Assembly: GCA_011032825.1 (NCBI GenBank) | Contig: JAADJZ010000010.1 | Location: forward strand, 1,297,619-1,361,618 | DNA length: 64,000 bases | Direction of reading: 5' to 3' | Source of the DNA: Massariosphaeria phaeospora | Taxonomy: Eukaryota; Ascomycota; Dothideomycetes; Pleosporales | Shown: piece after piece, positions 22,700 to 35,825 of the stretch | How positions within the stretch are numbered: the stretch's first letter is position 1 | How the letters are laid out: each line of letters starts with the position of its first letter | Program-made: the position numbers and the translations under genes | The notes under the pieces: model-generated | Database searches by the model: none | What the model saw: only the letters and a program-made list of their open reading frames with translations | Told to the model about the DNA's origin: nothing

Positions 22700-25600
22700 G
22701 AAAAACAAAAGTTTTAACAAGCTAGTTTGCTACGCATGTAACAAACTAAGCTATTTTGTTTCTACTTACTCTAATAAAGTAAAAAAAAACGCCTACTTTA
22801 AAAAAAAAAAGAGAAAAAGCAAAAGCTTAAAAAATTAGCTTTTTACTTTGTAGCCTATATTAACTTGTTATAGTTAAAGAAAGTAAGCACTTTTTGTAAA
22901 ATGCTAACGAGCAAGAACCTAACGTTTCTTACTGCGTTAGTAAAAATTAAAAGTTTAAAAAACTTAAAAGCAATTGTAGATAGTAGAGTTTATTTTAATA
23001 TTTTTTTAGCTATCGAAGCGAAAGAATAGGATCTAGTACTTAAACTAATTTCTAATATTTTTTTTATATTGCTAAGTAGATTAGGTTACACTATCTATAG
23101 TTGTACTATAGCAAAAGTTCGTATTACAAATTCTAAAAGCAAAGTATAAACCTATAGAATTTTCTTTGTAGTAGCTAATTTTAAAAAGCTTTTAATGTAT
23201 CTTGAACTTCTTTGAATAGATTAGCTTTAGCTAAAGTTAAACTATTCGCGTTGCTGCATGCTCTTTAGAAATATAAAGAACCTAAATAAACTAAACTATA
23301 CTAAAGTAGCTAAAAAAACGCAGCAAAGTTTGTTTAAACTTTAAATAGTTTTAATGCAAAGCTTTATGTTTGTTTAATTAGTGCACTTTTTAAAGCAAGC
23401 AACTAAAAAAAGCAAAGCTCTAGTTTGCAACTTAAATATTAAAAGTACTAAAACGTAGCGAGCTCTAATAGCTCGTTAGTAATAGCGTTTTATAGAAAGC
23501 AGAATCTTGCGATTAAACTCTAGCTTAGTATAGCTTTTTTGTATTAACCTTTGTACAACATGTTAATAGTAAAATTAAAGCATTTTTGCAAGTACGTAGA
23601 CAAGTACTTTAATAAAAAATAAATAAAGCGCTTAAAGTTTTTAGCTAGTGCGCTAATTCTCTTTGCAAAGAAAAAAAATAGTACTTTAAAACTTTACGTT
23701 GACTATTAAAGCTTTAACAAGATTACAATTAAAAATTGTTATTTTTTGCTTTTTTTGCAAAGTTTTTAAAGAAGTTAGCTAAAGCAAAAGTTTATACTAA
23801 GCTTAACATTCGTAAAGCCTATTACAAAATCTAGATTAAAAAAAAACAAATAGAAAACAGCTTTTAAAACTTGATATAGTTATTTTGAGTACTTTATACT
23901 ATTCGGTTTTACAAATGCTTTTGCAGCATTTTAAGCCTACATTAACTAAGCTTTTGCTAAGTTAGTTAACGTAACTTGCATTTTATACTTTAACGATATT
24001 TTAGTATTTTCTAATATAAAAGAAGCCTATGTAAGCTAAGTTAAAAAAGTTTTTTAACGTTTGCGTAAAGCAAAGCTATACTTAAAGCTTAGCATGTGCG
24101 AGTAGCATATATAGTAAACAAAGTACCTAGGTTACATTGTATGCCTAAAAGAAGTTAAAATTAACTTAAAACAAATTAGAACGATCTAGAAGTAGCTAAT
24201 GCTAAATATAGTTTAGAATATTCAAGTATTTATAAGCTTTATAAACTATTATCGGCGCTTTATCGCTAGGTTCTCTAAGCTTGCTCTACTATTAACTAAA
24301 CTAACTTAGAAAAAGCTAAAAGCAGCTCGAAGCAAGTACGCTTAAAGAAAAGAAAAAAGCTAGCGAGTTAACTTTAAAACTAAAGCTTAAAAAGCGTTTA
24401 GAAAACTTAAGAGTGCTTTTTTTAATATTTCTATTTTAGCTTATTATAAAGCAAAATAGTTTTTACAGCTCGAAACTAACGCTTCTAAAAGCGCTATTAG
24501 TAGAATTCTAAGCTAAAAAGTTTCTAACAGTAAAACTAGCAAAAAAGTACTTATTAGCGCTTAATTAGTTTTTTCTTGCAAAAAATAGACAAGGCAGAGT
24601 ACAATTACAATACTTATAATAAAAAGTTGTTAGCAATTAACAAAAGTTTGTTATACTTTTGCTATTTTCTTTTAGGTATCTCGTTTAATCTCTATATAAA
24701 CTACAATAATCTACGATAGTTTATAAAAACAAAAACTTTAAATTATTATTAAGTTCGCGCTTACGAAAGGTTAATAGAGTACAACTTCGTTATAATTTAT
24801 TAACCTAAAAAGACAAATCTAGCTAATAGCTTTTTTTTACAACTAGACTACATAAAAGAAGCTTATGCTTCTAAGCAAAAAAGCAATAAAATCTACGTAG
24901 ATTTATTATAAGCTTTAATAACTTGTAGTGTTTATAGTAAGCCCGCTCTAGTAGCAGTAGTTACAAAATTAGCTAGCTAACTTGCAAAAAAACTAAGCTT
25001 GCTAACATTTTTAAAAAAGATAAATGCTTTAAACTTGAAAATGCACATTAAATAAAAACTAACTTAAGCACTCTAGCTTAGGCTTTCGAAGAATAAAGTT
25101 TTTTTTAAGTAATTTAGCAAGCGATTTCGCGAACTTTTTAAACTTAAACTTAAACTTTAACTTAGAAAACGAGTTTAGACTAGTAGAGCCTATAGTAGCC
25201 TAAAATAAACTAAAACTAGCTGCAACAAAGTAGTTAAATAAAATCTACTTTGTTACAACAAAAAAGAGGCAAAGGCTTTTTAAAAATGTTATAACAGCTT
25301 AATAGCTAGTTACTTTGGCGTTAACAAAACTTTAGAGAAAGTTAAACGCTAATACAAGTAAAAAAGCATAAAGAAAAATATTGAAAAGTACTACAACAAT
25401 TGTCTAAAGTGCTGCAAATTAGTAGTAGCTAGACATAGCTTTTACAAACTTTTTGTACTTTTGCTAGCTCTTAACAGCTTGTAGTGTAATGTTATAATAA
25501 ACTTTATTACAAAACTTTTACTATTAAAGTATTTAAAGCAAGTATACAATTTTTTTTTTGTTGTAGTAAACTACTTAACTAAAATAGCTTACTATATTCT

Positions 25601-25728
25601 AGCTTGCGCTAATTAGACAGCAAAAAACTTTGCAATAGTTTAAATAAAAGAAATTGTGAATCTTTACAGCGTTTTAAAGAAGGTTATTTTAAACTAAAGT
25701 TTTATTATAAACTCAAAGTTCTAGAACA
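22700..25728 (+). pseudogene. G1 gag-pol relic (protease, RT, RNase H, integrase start)
   Basis: RIP-degraded polyprotein. A nucleocapsid zinc knuckle CYACNKLSYFVSTY lies at 22,728-22,769; its His and last Cys have become Tyr. A retropepsin-like AIVDSRVYFN is near 22,970, with the active-site Gly replaced by Arg. Reverse transcriptase runs about 23,660-24,270 (LYVDY, KNCYF, KTAF.T.Y, FGFTNAF, a YFNDILVFS box with one catalytic Asp read as Asn). RNase H relic LETNAS is near 24,470. The integrase zinc-binding segment NNCLKCC is near 25,400. The integrase continues at 32,251 after nested element G2. Domain order protease-RT-RNaseH-integrase is that of Ty3/gypsy, not copia. Confidence 0.85.
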
Positions 25729-25729
25729 T

Positions 25730-26225
25730 CGTAAAAGCTAAGCGAACTTAGAAAAGTCGTTTATTAAAGCTTCGTTAGTTCTCGAGAATAAGTAAGTTCG
25801 AATAACTAAAAGAAAGTTGTAGGCGTTTGACACTAAGGCAGTAGCAAGTTTCGTTCTGCAAAGAGTATCAAAGTTAAAGTAAAAATTCAACTAGTAGATT
25901 GAGATCTAATTAAGCTAATAAAATTTAAATTAAAACTAACAAGCTATAAGAATTTATTGTTTTAACTATATACGTAAGTGTACTTTGTATAATCTCTTTG
26001 CTTTCGCAAAGCCAACAGATTAGTAAAAGCATTTTAATTTCTTGCTTTCGAGGTGCTATAGAGAGCGTAAGATTAGAAAAAGTATATAAAAAAGCTATGC
26101 TATTGAAAAAAGTCTTTAGCTTACGTGCTAAGCTTACTTAAAGTATAATCGTGCTCTATTACTTTTAACGCTAAAGTAAAAGCATTTTTTTGTTTTAGCA
26201 GTTTAGCGAATTATTAATTGTAATA
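25730..26225 (-). repeat. 3' LTR of G2
   Basis: 496 bp, same length as the partner at 31,755-32,250. The two differ by scattered C/T and G/A changes. The terminus is TGTTACGATT on the minus strand in the less mutated copy. Confidence 0.88.
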
Positions 26226-29200
26226 CTATTTCTCTTTTTTTATGCTTCGTTCTCGAAGCTTTTTATTTGCTATGCTAAAAGCTTTTTCTTCTAATAGTAC
26301 TACACGACGTTTTAACTTTGCAATATTTATTAACTTGTTTAAAAACATTATGCTTGTTGCTTGCTAAAGCTATTGCTTTGCAAGCTTAGTTTGCAAAGTG
26401 CATGTTTATTTAGAATAGTGTAATAAGTGTAATCGTTAAAATCTTAAAAACTATAATATTTAGATTTTAGAAAATAAATAGGTGCTTATTTGTTAAGAGC
26501 GTAAGCGTTTTTAGGCTTAGCTAGAAGTAGTAAAGAAAAAAGTAGTAAAAGTTAAGTAAGCGCTGCGCGAAAATGCAAAGCGTGCAGCAAAAGCTATTGC
26601 AGTTAAAAAAGCAAGCATCTCGTTGCTAGAATAGCAAAAAGCAACTGCGAGTTTTTTTAATAGTCTAGCGAAGTTTTTTTTTACTTAGAGTACGTTAGAT
26701 AGTTTTAGTAACGAAGTATAAAAAAGCAACGTTTTGTTGTACCTAACTAGTTTTAATAATACTGTGCTAAAAGCTAGTAGTAGTTTGTAAAGTTTGTACC
26801 TAGTTTCTATGTATTCTCGCTATCTAAGTAGCTTAACTATTTGACTAGGTATTTCTTTTAGTTGTTTCCAACTTAGTGTGTAAGAATTTTTTTAACTTTA
26901 AATTCGTTTTTTTTTTAATTTCGTAGCGAAAAGTTCGCTAGAGTAGCGTTTGTAAGTTAGCTAGTTCTAACAAATCTATATAGAATACTAGGTAGACTTT
27001 TGCGTCTTTAAGCAAGTTTAATTTGTAATTAACTAGGCTTTGTTGCTTTAATATTAAAAATAGTTTAACTTTAACGTTGTCTAGACTTTTGCTTAGTCGT
27101 TTAGTGCGCAAATTCTTTGTAAAGAAATAAACTCTATCTCTTTTTTTTAGCTAAAGTGCAATTTTTCGTTTTTAATTAACATACAAAATGCTTTAGTATT
27201 GCGCTATTTTAAGTTTACTTCGTAGTAACTCGTGTGTTTCTTTAAGTTCCTTTGCTACTTTTATAGCAGTTTTAGCTTTTGCGCCTAAAAACGTTTTTTT
27301 AAAAAAATGTAAGTGTTTTTTATAGTTTGCGTAGTAAAGTGTTTGTTTTGTAAACTCTAACAACTTGTTGTTATACGCTAGCTATGCTATTAGTAAAAGC
27401 TTTACTTAATTAATTTGTTGTTTATTGCTATATATCCTTAGATATGTTTTTATAGTTTAATTTGTTCTTTTTGTTTATCTATTTATTTGTAAGTAATACG
27501 CTGTTAATAGCTTGCGTTTTATTTTAATTGCAGCTAACAAAGTTGTCTAATAGTTTAATGTAAAGAGCTTGTTTTTGTTACTAATAATTAATTTAAGTAT
27601 TCTATAGTATTAGATAAGTTGATTTAGAAAAATAAATTCTAGTTGTTGCGCAGTATACGTATTCTTAAAAAGTACTATTTTTACGTACTTAGTAAATCGG
27701 TTGACTATAACTATAATAGCGTTGTAAGCTATTCCTATAGCAAAGTTCTTTAACAAAAGCAATTTTGTTACAAAATTTATAAAAATGTTAGTTTAAAGCT
27801 TATTTAGTAGCTTTAGAGCTTGCATTTTTTCGTATTGTACGTAAGTACTATGTTTGTTTTTCTAATAGTTTGCACATTTTTTAACAATTGCAGTACTTTT
27901 GTTTTTTATTCTGCTAAACTTGTAGTTTTGCTTAATAAGTTTTATTGTTCGTGTAATTCTAGAGTAACTGTAAACTAAGTTATTGTAATATTATTGTATA
28001 ATTGCTTTTTGCAATTTTTCTAAAACTATAATTGCAATTTTTAAAAGCATATTTAGCGTTTTCGCTAGTTTTAGTAATTTGTTTTAGTTACATTTAAGTA
28101 TCGCAGTGTTAATAATTTTCTTTATTTTAGCAATATTATGTTGTTAGCTAAAAGCGTTAGCTTTGCTTTTATTATTTTTTAGTGTGTACACGATTTTAAA
28201 CTTGTACTAGCTTAGCATTTCTAACTATCTAACTTGTTTTTAGTTAAGTACTTTAGTAGTTGTAAAATTAACTAAGTTTTTGTAATTTGTAAATATTGTA
28301 AGTTTTAAGCAGCTTTTTGCGTATACTTTCTAATGCTATAAGCATGCAATAATAGCTAGCAGCTTTTTATTGTACACGTTGTATTGTTCTTTAAGTTTTA
28401 AAAACTTGCGTAAGTAATAAGCAATAGAGTGCTATTTGCCTTTGTGCAGTTAACTAGCACATTTTTCTAGCGCAAAATCTAACGCGTTGGTTTTAAAGCG
28501 TAAAAGTTGTTTTACTTAGAATATCTAAAAGCATAGTAAACTAATGCTTGCGTTTTTAAGCTATTAGAAAGCTTTTTTTATTTTTTTGCTTTATGCGAAA
28601 GCTATATTCTTTTGCGTAAGCTTTGTTAAAAGTATAGCAATTTTTAAGTAATCTTTAATAAACTGTTAGTTAAAGTTTAAGAATTTTAAAAAAGATTGTA
28701 TTTTCTTAACGTTCTTAAGTTGTACCTATTTTTTAACTACTTTGATCTTGTTCTCGCTTATGCGTACTTCGTTCGCTTCTACTATGTATTCAAAAAATGC
28801 TACTTTGCGCTTGTAGAATTTGCACTTTTTTAGTTTAAGTTAAAAGTTAAACTTGTTAAAGCACTTTAGTACTGTTTTAACATGTTTAATATAGTTTTTT
28901 TAAGTTTTAAAATAGATAAAAATGTTGCCTAGATAAGTAACAACAAAGATATTTAAGTGCATTTTTAATACGTTGTTAATAAGCTTTTAAAAAGTTGCTA
29001 AAGCGTTTGTAAGCTTAAATAGCATAATAGTGTATTTGTAATATTTGTATCTCGTTTAGAACGCTGTTTTCTATTTTTTACTTTTTTTAATTTTAATAAA
29101 GTAGTAACTATCTTGTACGTTAAGCGCTGTAAAGACTTTTGCGTAAAATAATTAATCTTGTAATTCTATAATATTTAGTAGAAAGTATTAATTCTTAACT

Positions 29201-31754
29201 GTAATATTGTTGAGTTTGCAATAATTAACGCATAGTTGTAATACACTATTTTTTTTAGTACAAAAATAATTAAGTATTTTGCAAGTAACTATAATAGTTG
29301 TATGTAACTTTTTTTTAAGTTATTTTTAATATAATCGCAAAGTGTGCTTAACTTTTTTTTTAATAGTTTATAAATTAAGTTAAAAGTTAGTTGCTTTTTT
29401 TTTTGTAAAACGATTTTGTAGTTTTAAAGTTTGTGTTTTAGTAATGCTTTTGCATCTACTACTTTTTAAAAGAAATATTTAAACTTTTTGTACTCGTAGA
29501 GTATTCTTAAAAGTGCGCTAATTTTTTTTTTACTTTTACTTGTTAATTTGAAAGCTCTAAGTTAGTATTTGTAGAGTTAAACTTTTGTTTCTTAAAATCG
29601 TTCGTTGTTGATGCAATTAAATTAATTGTTTTTTTATTTGCTATTAAACTTTGCCGATGCGTAGGCATAGTGTTAGAAGCGCTATTTCTACAATACTCTA
29701 GCAAAAGCGTGTTTATTTTCTAATTAATCTAAAAGTTGTACTTTCTTAACTAAAAAAGTCTTAAAATAATGTCGTAGATAGCTAGTTCAAAGTCGTTGAA
29801 AGCTTACTTTTTTTAATATTATTTAATGTGCAATAGTACATTACGTATTTTATATAGAACTACTAGTTGCGCTTGTATAAGCTATTTGTTAGCACTAGCA
29901 AGTAGATAAAGCTGTTGTTTCTTTAGTAAGTATAAACTAGCTACAAATACTGCTTAAGCGAAAACAAAGTTATTCTATGCTTTTATGTTAGTTAAGGCTT
30001 TTATTAAGTAACTATTAAGCTTTACTAAAAGCTTAATTTGTTCTGCTAAGTTAATTACGTTAATCTATCTAACTTCGAGGTTAAGCGTTGCTAGCCTAAA
30101 AAAGACTTTGTACTAAATTCGTTAACTTTTTTAAAAGTTTAATGCTGTGCGTAGTTAAAGTGTAAGCAAGTTTGCTACTAAGCTTAAGTACAGTTGCCGT
30201 TTACAAGCATTTGCATTGCAAAAAGTTCTACTAAGTTGTTTTTTCTAAGAAAATGCAGTATGTTGCATTTGTTTTATAAGTAGTATTTCTAAGTGTTGTT
30301 TTTGCAGTCGAACTACTTTTAAAAGCAGAATTAGCTTTTTCTTTTAGAGAACTATTCTAAACCTTGTTAATTAAAGTAATAAGTAAAATAGTAGTTGTAA
30401 AAGCACACTATTTATAACATTTTCGCGTGTTCTAGATTCTAGTAGTTTAAGTAGTACTATAGTTTGTAGGAGTTCGCGTTTTTGCAGCTACTTTTAAAGC
30501 TTAGTTAAGATTTTTTTGCAGCTTTATCGTGCTAGTGCTCTTTAGTAGCCAATTTGTTTAGATCTAAAAGTAAAATGTCGTTCTTAAAGCGTTTTGTTTT
30601 TTTAAGCTTTTAATAAATTCTTTGTTTGTTTTTCTTTGTAAGCTTTTGTTTAAGCTTGTTAAAATAATGCTATACTAGATTCTCGTAGATTAGAATTTGT
30701 AGCTATTCGTTAGATAACTTGTATTTTTCGTTCGTTAATTTAAAGTCGTTACACATGAACTTTTTTTTAGCTAAACTTACTTTTTTAGGTAACTATTCTC
30801 TCTAATTCTTAACATTTATAAAAGTAATTACTTTTTATTTTTTACTAATACTATTTGTAGTACTAGACAGTACGTTTAACTATTAAACAACTTTGTTTTT
30901 TTAATAACAGTTGCTAAAGATGTAGCCTAGTTTGCTGCAATTATAGCAAGTTCTTGTTTTCTTGCTATACTTTAATTGTTTTTTAATTAGTTTGCTTTTG
31001 TTAAAGTTGTTAAAGTGCATAAGTTTGTATTTTTAAGCTAAGTTGTATATACTTACTAAGCGTAAGTGTTAAGTTTGTATTTAACGCTAGCTAGTGTTAA
31101 GTATATAACTTTTGTTGCTTTTTAGTGCGTAGAACTTTACTTTAGCTTGCGTTTCAATTGCGAGTTTGTACAACTTATTGTTAAAGTAGATTAACTTTTT
31201 AATTAAATTGTCTAAAGTGTTTGTAGCTGCTTTAAAGCGTATTAGTTTTGCTTTAACGTTGTTTTTTAGCTTTTGCTTGTACATGCGCATAAGTGCTTTG
31301 TCGTTCTAGTTAGTTTAAATAAAGTACTATTAAAATAGGTTAGCGTAATTTTTAACTAACTTAGTTTAGCGCATTTGTTAAATAGTTTTTTCTACGATAG
31401 TAAGTTTGTTAGTAATTGCGTAAAATTGTTGCAGCTTGTTTTTAAACACGGCGCGATTTTTGAACATGCGTGTAATTATGTTTTTGTTGTTATTACTATC
31501 TAGATACTTTTTTAAGTAAAGTTAAACTTACTTAAAAGCTATTTTTTTTATGTAGAAAGCTATTAGAAACGCTTTGTTAATGTTGTTAACGTAGTTATCT
31601 TCAAACTTAAAAAAAAAGTCGAACTAGAGTAACTAGTTTTCTAGCTTTAAGCGATTTTTATAGTATAAGTTAAGCTTCGCTAGTTTCGTACCGCTAGTAC
31701 AAGTATAAAAAAAAGTAGTTATTAAAGTATTACTTATCTTAAGAGTTTTTAATA

Positions 31755-32250
31755 TGTAAAAGCTAAGCGAACTTAAAAAAGTTGTTTATCAAAGCTTTGT
31801 TAGTTTTTAAGAATAAGTAAGTTCGAATAACTAAAGAAAAGTTGTAAGCGTTTGACACTAAAGTAGTAGCGAGTTTTGTTTTGCAAAGAGTATTAAAGTT
31901 AGAGTAAAAATTCAACTAGTAAATCAAAATCTAATTAAGCTAATAAAATTTAGATTAAAAACAATAAGCTATAAGAGTTTATTGTTTTAACTATATACGT
32001 AAGTGTGCTTTGTATAATCTCTTTGCTTTTGCAAAGCTAATAGATTAGTAAAAGCACTTTAATCTTTTACTCTCGAGGTGCTACAAAGAGCGTAAAATTA
32101 GAGAAAGTATATAAAAAAGCCGTGCTGTTGAAGAAAATCTTTAGTTTACGTGCTAAGCTTACTTAAAGTATAACCGTACTCTATTACTTTTAACGCTAAA
32201 GTAAAAGTATTTTCTTGTTTTAGTAGCTTAGCGAATTATTAATCGTAACA
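31755..32250 (-). repeat. 5' LTR of G2
   Basis: 496 bp. On the minus strand this is the upstream LTR; the gag zinc knuckle lies about 0.8 kb downstream of it. Confidence 0.88.
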
Positions 32251-33060
32251 AACAGCTTTTGCTACTATTTTAGCTTAATAAGCGTTTACTTTTCTACTTA
32301 TTACTCTTAAATAAATAGTTAAACTAAAAAGCAGAATAAAACGCTAGAATAGTACTTTCAATGTTACTATTGCTTTGAATAGAACAATTAAACTGTGTAG
32401 TTGCTAGTAGCGAAGTTCGCGTACAACAATAGCTAATACGTAACTATAAAAATTACTTTTTTTGTAGCGTACTACAAAGCGTTTTTAAAAGCTTTAGATT
32501 AGCTTAAAATGCTTTTTAGTAACAAATAGTTGTTTATAGAAATAAGCATAGTAGTTTATATAATTACTCTTTAAGCTAAATACTAGCGCAAGATTAAAAC
32601 TACAAACGCTTATTAAAAAAAGTATTTTAACAAGCGTAGAAAGTACATTTTGCTAAAGCAAAGTAACTAGATAGTAATTTTAAACTACTACATAAAATCT
32701 ACTAGGCTAAAGAAAAAGCTTAACTAAAAGTTTGTAGAGCTAGGCACTATTATAAACTAAATTAGTACTAACGCGTACTAAGTAAACTTTTTTAAACTAA
32801 AAAGTATTTATCTAGTTTTTTACGTATTCCTGTTAGACCTTTATAACTAAAAAAAGTTAATACTTTTTTAAAGCGAGCTTTTAGTAGATACTTTGCGTAC
32901 TTTTAAAAACAACGTATAGTACGTTAAAAAAGTGCTTAATAAAAAAAAATCTTTAGTTAACACTTAAAAGTACTTTGTTAAATAAAAAAATTACTCTAAC
33001 AATAAAAACTTTTAAAAGCTTAAACTAAATATAAGTAGAAATGCACTTAACAATTTAAAA
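32251..33060 (+). pseudogene. G1 integrase C-terminal relic
   Basis: Continuation of the G1 integrase after nested G2. Frame fragments include NKTLE.YF and LLVA.FAYNNS, matching the end of the gypsy integrase core (QTLEQYLR...AEFAYNNS). It is followed by a Lys-rich segment that may have been Glu-rich before RIP. Confidence 0.7.
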
Positions 33061-35026
33061 AAATATATATATATTTGTAGCAAAAAAATAAAAAAACGCA
33101 CTTTAAGCAATGTGCTATTAAAAAGAAAATAGTTAACACGTTTTACTTTGCTACTTAATGCATAGTTAGCATTAAAATTTTTAAAATTTTAAGCTTTTTT
33201 AAGTTACAAACTTTTTTAAAAAATATAATGTATTATTTTACTATCGCAAGGCATAGCGTTAAAAAAGCTATTTTGTACTATTATAAGCTAGTGTAGCACA
33301 CTTTATAGCAATGTAAAACAAAGTAAGTTTTAAAAATATATGCATAACTATGCTACTTCTAGGCAACTTACTTTTATACTAACTACTAAGTATTAGCTTT
33401 TATTGCGCTAAAATAAAGTTTTAAAACGCTAACGCTGTGCTCAAAAACTATTTCAAGCAAAAAAACTACTTTTAACGCTACAATAGCTCAAAAAGCTGCA
33501 ATTTAACGCTAAAAACTACTAAGCTACTTACAACTTTTTAGCTAAAGTTTATAAACTTTGTTATAAGCAACTTAACTTTCTTTGTAAGCATACTTTTTTG
33601 TACTTTGTTTTTTTTAACTGCACGCTTTGCAGTTTTGTTAGCAAAATCTACGAAAAGCTAAGCGCACTCGCAATTTCTTTTAGCTACTAGATTAATAACA
33701 ACGCAAGCTTTTTTAAACTAAAATATGTTAATACGAGTTATAGTAGCTTATAATAAGCTAATATACTTTTTTACGCAAAGTATTAGCTTGCTTAATGTTT
33801 TCTTAAAGCTTTGCTTTTACTAACTAGTTAAACAACTACTTAAAGTACTTTTACTAAAAAGCAGCAGCTTTAATAGTACAAACGCAACTATTTACTTTAA
33901 CTTTAGCATTAAGATTTTTATTAAAGTTAGTAGATTTATTGTGCAAGTAGAGGTGCGCGCTGTAAAAAGCATATTAACAACTAAAAACTAAATTAGTGCT
34001 TTGCTACACTCTAAAGAGTTATAACACATACTTATTAAGCGTTTTAAAAATATTCTTGCAAGTTTTGCTTATTTTTATTATAGCAAGCTTTACTTTATTG
34101 TTAGTATACGCTTTAAACTAGCGAATAGTTTTAAAAACTTTTTTTTTAGTTTTGAGCGCGCTAGAGAACAGAGGCTTGTAAGCAAAGTTAAAAACAACTA
34201 CAAAATAACTCTTATTGCAAACTTTTTTTAAAGCTTTTTTAGTATTTTATATAAAATTAGAATAGCTTATAACTTTCTAAACTAGTTTAGATACGCACTA
34301 AACAGTAGTTTTAGTTTGTATTAAAATACTAAAAGCATTTTAAATACCTATGCTTTTTGCTTTTGTTGTTTTTAATAATCTACTTTTAGAATAGACACTT
34401 GTTAAAGTCGTTAACAACAAGCATGCAGCATTTTACTTAGTTTAAGTAATAGTACTTTTTATTGCTTTAAAACGCAACGTAGCGCGCGCAAAAGTGCACT
34501 ATAAAGTTGCTATTGTCTAGAATGTTATTACTAACTCTAGTAATATTTATGTTAGCTAGTAAAAAATCGAAGTAGCTAAAGAAAAGCTAACGCAAGCTAA
34601 TATACAAAAAAAAAAAACTGCTAGTTACACTATTAGCTACTAAACACTCTATAATAGCTTATTATAACCTAGATCAACTTACTTATCTTAACGTTAACTA
34701 ATTTTCAAATTCAAGAATTTAAAAAAGTTAATATAAGAATAAAAGTTAAAAAAAGCTAGTACAAGCTATAAAAGAACTATAGGCAGCACTTGCCGCTAGG
34801 CTAAAAATTCGCTAAATTCTACTAGCAGTACACTTTACCGCTAGCTTTACAAAAAAAAACTTTACTACTTTTTTACTTTAACTTTACTTAAGTTTGTACT
34901 AGTTTGAGGCATTAGTATAAAGCTTTAAAAAGTTATTCTGCTTTGCAATAGCTTATATAAGCTTCTATTAAAAATTTTTAAACAAAGTTAGCTTACGAAA
35001 CGTTTGAGCTTTTAAAAAGAAAATAA
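33060..35026. other. G1 region between integrase and 3' LTR, unassigned
   Basis: About 2 kb present in both G1 copies (the counterpart lies at 53,337-57,200 outside P1-C), so it belongs to the element rather than being a recent insertion. It starts with a short (AT)n run near 33,064-33,076. I see no recognisable domain on either strand; it may be a long 3' non-coding region or a lost extra ORF. Confidence 0.5.
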
Positions 35027-35582
35027 TGTAAAACTAAATAGCTTTACGTAGTTGCTTTTTTCTAATTAATAGCTACTATAGGCTCTAATAAGCTAGACTA
35101 GTTCTTTGCAAAGCTTTTAAAAGTACTTCGCACTAAATCGCTGCTAAAATTACGCTAGCGAATAGGTAGAGAGTATTTATCGTTGAGTATAAGTTAAGTT
35201 AGAGTTGCACAAACCTAAAGTTAAAATTAAGTTAGAGTAATTAAAGCGTAGGTTAAAGTTAGGTTATAGATACTACTTTTAGGCTAATAAACTTATTATA
35301 ACTAGCTGTTATAATTATAAAAAGAAAATATATTAAAATATAAAATTGTAGAAGTTTGTGCTAACTTAATCTATACCTACGCTAAAACGTTTTAGCGTAG
35401 GTATAAGTTAAGTTAGCACTAGAGTTTTACGTAAGCTAACTTAACTTTAACTCAACTTATACTTATTTACTACTTTAGCTAAAATAGCAATTCGTTTCTT
35501 TTACACGAATATACTATTTTTATTACTATACTATTAATATATTTTAAGTGTTATTAAACCTACGATTAAACGTAGTTTTACA
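35027..35582 (+). repeat. 3' LTR of G1-left, split by MITE
   Basis: 556 bp, of which 327 bp are the MITE and 8 bp its extra duplication, leaving 221 bp, exactly the LTR length. Confidence 0.88.
35150..35476. mobile_element. 327-bp MITE, copy 2
   Basis: Same length and sequence family as 17,087-17,413, inserted in the G1 3' LTR. It is flanked by TGCTAAAA and AGCTAAAA (7 of 8 match). The uninterrupted site is visible in the other two G1 LTRs. It contains the near-perfect 62-nt palindrome at 35,358-35,419. Confidence 0.82.
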
Positions 35583-35825
35583 CTTTAGGTTATAGTTAAG
35601 TTATAGCTAGGTTATTATATTTAGAGTTTACATATTGTAATTTAACATTAGCAAAGTACAAGTTGCTTAAGTTTATTACAAATTGTTATTACAGCGTAGA
35701 ATTAGTTGCATTTTAATAGCTAAGTACAAAGCAACGTCTACGCTAAGTATTGCTAAAAAATTCAAAATTATTATAACTTTATACTGCTAGAATAAGTAGC
35801 AACTAAACTATAGCTTTTACGTTTG

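Larger units (their letters stand above)
25729..32250 (-). mobile_element. Ty3/gypsy retrotransposon G2 (nested in G1 integrase)
   Basis: Full-length minus-strand element. LTRs are 25,730-26,225 and 31,755-32,250, both 496 bp. The flanking duplication is AACA (25,725-25,728 and 32,251-32,254). The same site is uninterrupted in the inverted G1 copy at about 57,990, which proves the insertion. The minus strand shows a gag knuckle CYNCSKLGYIFSNC near 30,920-30,965 (His read as Tyr). RT relics lie around 28,700-29,260 (LCVNY, then a QKLINNVL-type segment). Stops throughout. Confidence 0.88.
21300..35582 (+). mobile_element. Ty3/gypsy retrotransposon G1, left copy
   Basis: LTR retrotransposon with a perfect 5-bp target duplication CTTTA (21,295-21,299 and 35,583-35,587). 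The 5' LTR is 21,300-21,520 (221 bp). The 3' LTR, 35,027-35,582, is enlarged by the 327-bp MITE. LTRs begin TGTAAAAC and end GTTTTACA. The body carries gag and pol relics in plus orientation and is interrupted by gypsy G2 (25,729-32,250). Without the insertions it is about 7.4 kb. An inverted second copy occupies 53,116 to beyond 64,000. Confidence 0.92.

Noticed and set aside
31087..31290. 67-codon minus-strand ORF
   Set aside because: Part of the G2 gag relic (upstream of its zinc knuckle), not an independent gene.
33064..33076. (AT)n run as a possible origin or centromere core
   Set aside because: Short and part of the G1 element in both copies; nothing else supports a centromeric role.
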